Part shown: piece by piece, positions 63,456 to 64,000 of the stretch | How positions within the stretch are numbered: the stretch's first letter is position 1 | Layout: every line of letters starts with the position of its first letter | Origin: Arthrobacter sp. MYb227 | GTDB taxonomy: Bacteria > Actinomycetota > Actinomycetes > Actinomycetales > Micrococcaceae | Length of the DNA stretch: 64,000 nt | Direction of reading: 5' to 3' | Assembly (NCBI RefSeq): GCF_002975435.1 | Contig: NZ_PCPT01000001.1 | Location: forward strand, 1-64,000 | Made by a program: the position numbers and the translations under genes | The notes under the pieces: model-generated | What the model saw: only the letters and a program-made list of their open reading frames with translations | Told to the model about the DNA's origin: nothing | Database searches by the model: none

Positions 63456-64000
63456 CTAGTCTACCGAGCGACCTACGGTTTGATTTCCCGGCGGTGGTCC
63501 GACGCTTTGAAGAGCCGGGCCAGCATCCCGGACACGCTGAGCAGCGCCCCACAGTTGACGTAGTGACCAGAATTTCGACCAATACGCGGGTAAAACATCC
63601 GGATTGGCCATAACTGTTTGTACTTCCGTTTGCCCCAACGCCACACCTAAGAGCATTGGGTCATGTGAGTATTTCCACGGTTCCCAGGTTCCCGTTGCAG
63701 CGTCAACCACCATTTCTTCTGCTTTGGCACCGGCGGCAAGCTGCATGACGACCTTCGGGTCAAGTGTTTTCACTCTCCCGTCACGATCGGTTCCCCGGGT
63801 TTTGTAGTCGATTAAACATATTCGTCCTCCGATGGTTGCCACAAGATCAAGAGTTCCGGCGTAGCCCACAGATTCATTCCACACGGTAACTTCGGTAGCT
63901 AGTGGTTGAACCTTGTATTGCTCCCACCATTCATCAAAACGTCCAGCAAACGCTTCTTCGCCATGTTCTTTCAGCGCCTCGCGGGCTTGGGCCGCCTGAT
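63456..64000 (-). CDS. PD-(D/E)XK nuclease-like protein (RecB/Cas4-type), partial
   Basis: The frame runs off the right edge. The visible end reads REALKEHGEEAFAGRFDEWW, VWNESVGYAGTLDLVAT, GGRICLIDYKTRGTDRDGR and KVVMQLAAGAKAEEM. D-x10-DYK plus a later Q fits the RecB-type nuclease motif set. The partner helicase or N-terminal part is not visible. It lies 90 bases upstream of def. Role in DNA repair or a non-nuclease relative cannot be told. Confidence 0.75.
   Translation of the reverse strand, partial: QAAQAREALKEHGEEAFAGRFDEWWEQYKVQPLATEVTVWNESVGYAGTLDLVATIGGRICLIDYKTRGTDRDGRVKTLDPKVVMQLAAGAKAEEMVVDAATGTWEPWKYSHDPMLLGVALGQTEVQTVMANPDVLPAYWSKFWSLRQLWGAAQRVRDAGPALQSVGPPPGNQTVGRSVD

Noticed and set aside
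1-64000. CRISPR arrays, prophage or defence islands
   Set aside because: No spaced direct repeats, integrase, phage structural genes or recognisable defence operons seen. The partial RecB/Cas4-type gene at the right edge sits beside def-fmt, without cas neighbours.

Overview
The window looks like chromosome of a high-GC Gram-positive actinobacterium, most likely Micrococcaceae (Arthrobacter or Glutamicibacter-like). The basis is gene content and order rather than a database search. There is a PdtaR-type ANTAR regulator near pyk, polA and rpsA, a hisI-trpE-membrane protein-trpC-trpB-trpA-lgt run, an hisE-hisG-hisF block, and a rpe/rib/fmt/def block. From memory, the same gene sets occur near each other in Mycobacterium tuberculosis (Rv1605-Rv1630 and Rv1406-Rv1416). 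Most genes lie on the minus strand.

Layout. Positions 1-7.2 kb are an accessory, decaying region. It holds a frameshifted membrane-protein gene running off the left edge, a broken ybaK-type editing domain, and an intact subtilase (S8) gene overlapping a small inhibitor/propeptide-like gene. It also holds an IS3-family transposase remnant, a second wrecked copy of the subtilase cassette, and two unrecognised membrane proteins convergent to the two cassettes. From 7.2 to 16.9 kb come rpsA, a deacetylase-like lipoprotein, two tandem Eis-like acetyltransferases, polA, a hotdog thioesterase, a P-loop kinase-like protein and a RibD-C-like reductase. From 16.9 to 26.9 kb come a phosphate transporter pair, a PLP lyase/decarboxylase with a sugar-type symporter, a YciO-type protein, a VOC protein, aldose epimerase, the ANTAR regulator, tRNA-Leu(CAA), a RidA protein and pyruvate kinase. 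From 26.9 to 40.4 kb come glutamate synthase (gltBD, with a possible attenuating leader), lgt and the trp genes with hisI.

From 40.5 to 48.6 kb lies a second accessory stretch. It has a TIGR03085-type protein, a frameshifted membrane protein, an orphan Phd/YefM antitoxin facing an unknown gene, and a divergently controlled agmatine deiminase-permease-amidase cluster with its TetR regulator. From 48.6 to 54.8 kb come a GNAT protein, hisF, hisG, hisE, a HIT protein, a VOC gene broken by one stop codon, a sulfide:quinone-reductase-like flavoprotein and an Ldh-family dehydrogenase. From 54.9 to 64 kb come ribH-ribBA-ribE-ribD-pnuC/ribM behind an FMN riboswitch, then rpe, rsmB, fmt, def and a nuclease-like gene cut by the right edge.

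Metabolically the window joins tryptophan and histidine synthesis, glutamate supply, riboflavin synthesis and housekeeping translation and replication genes. No CRISPR array, prophage or clear defence island was seen. The least ordinary items are the duplicated subtilase/small-protein/membrane-protein module, the terminator-like leader upstream of gltB, and the agmatine cluster with two dyad operators and an amidase carrying an extra C-terminal domain.
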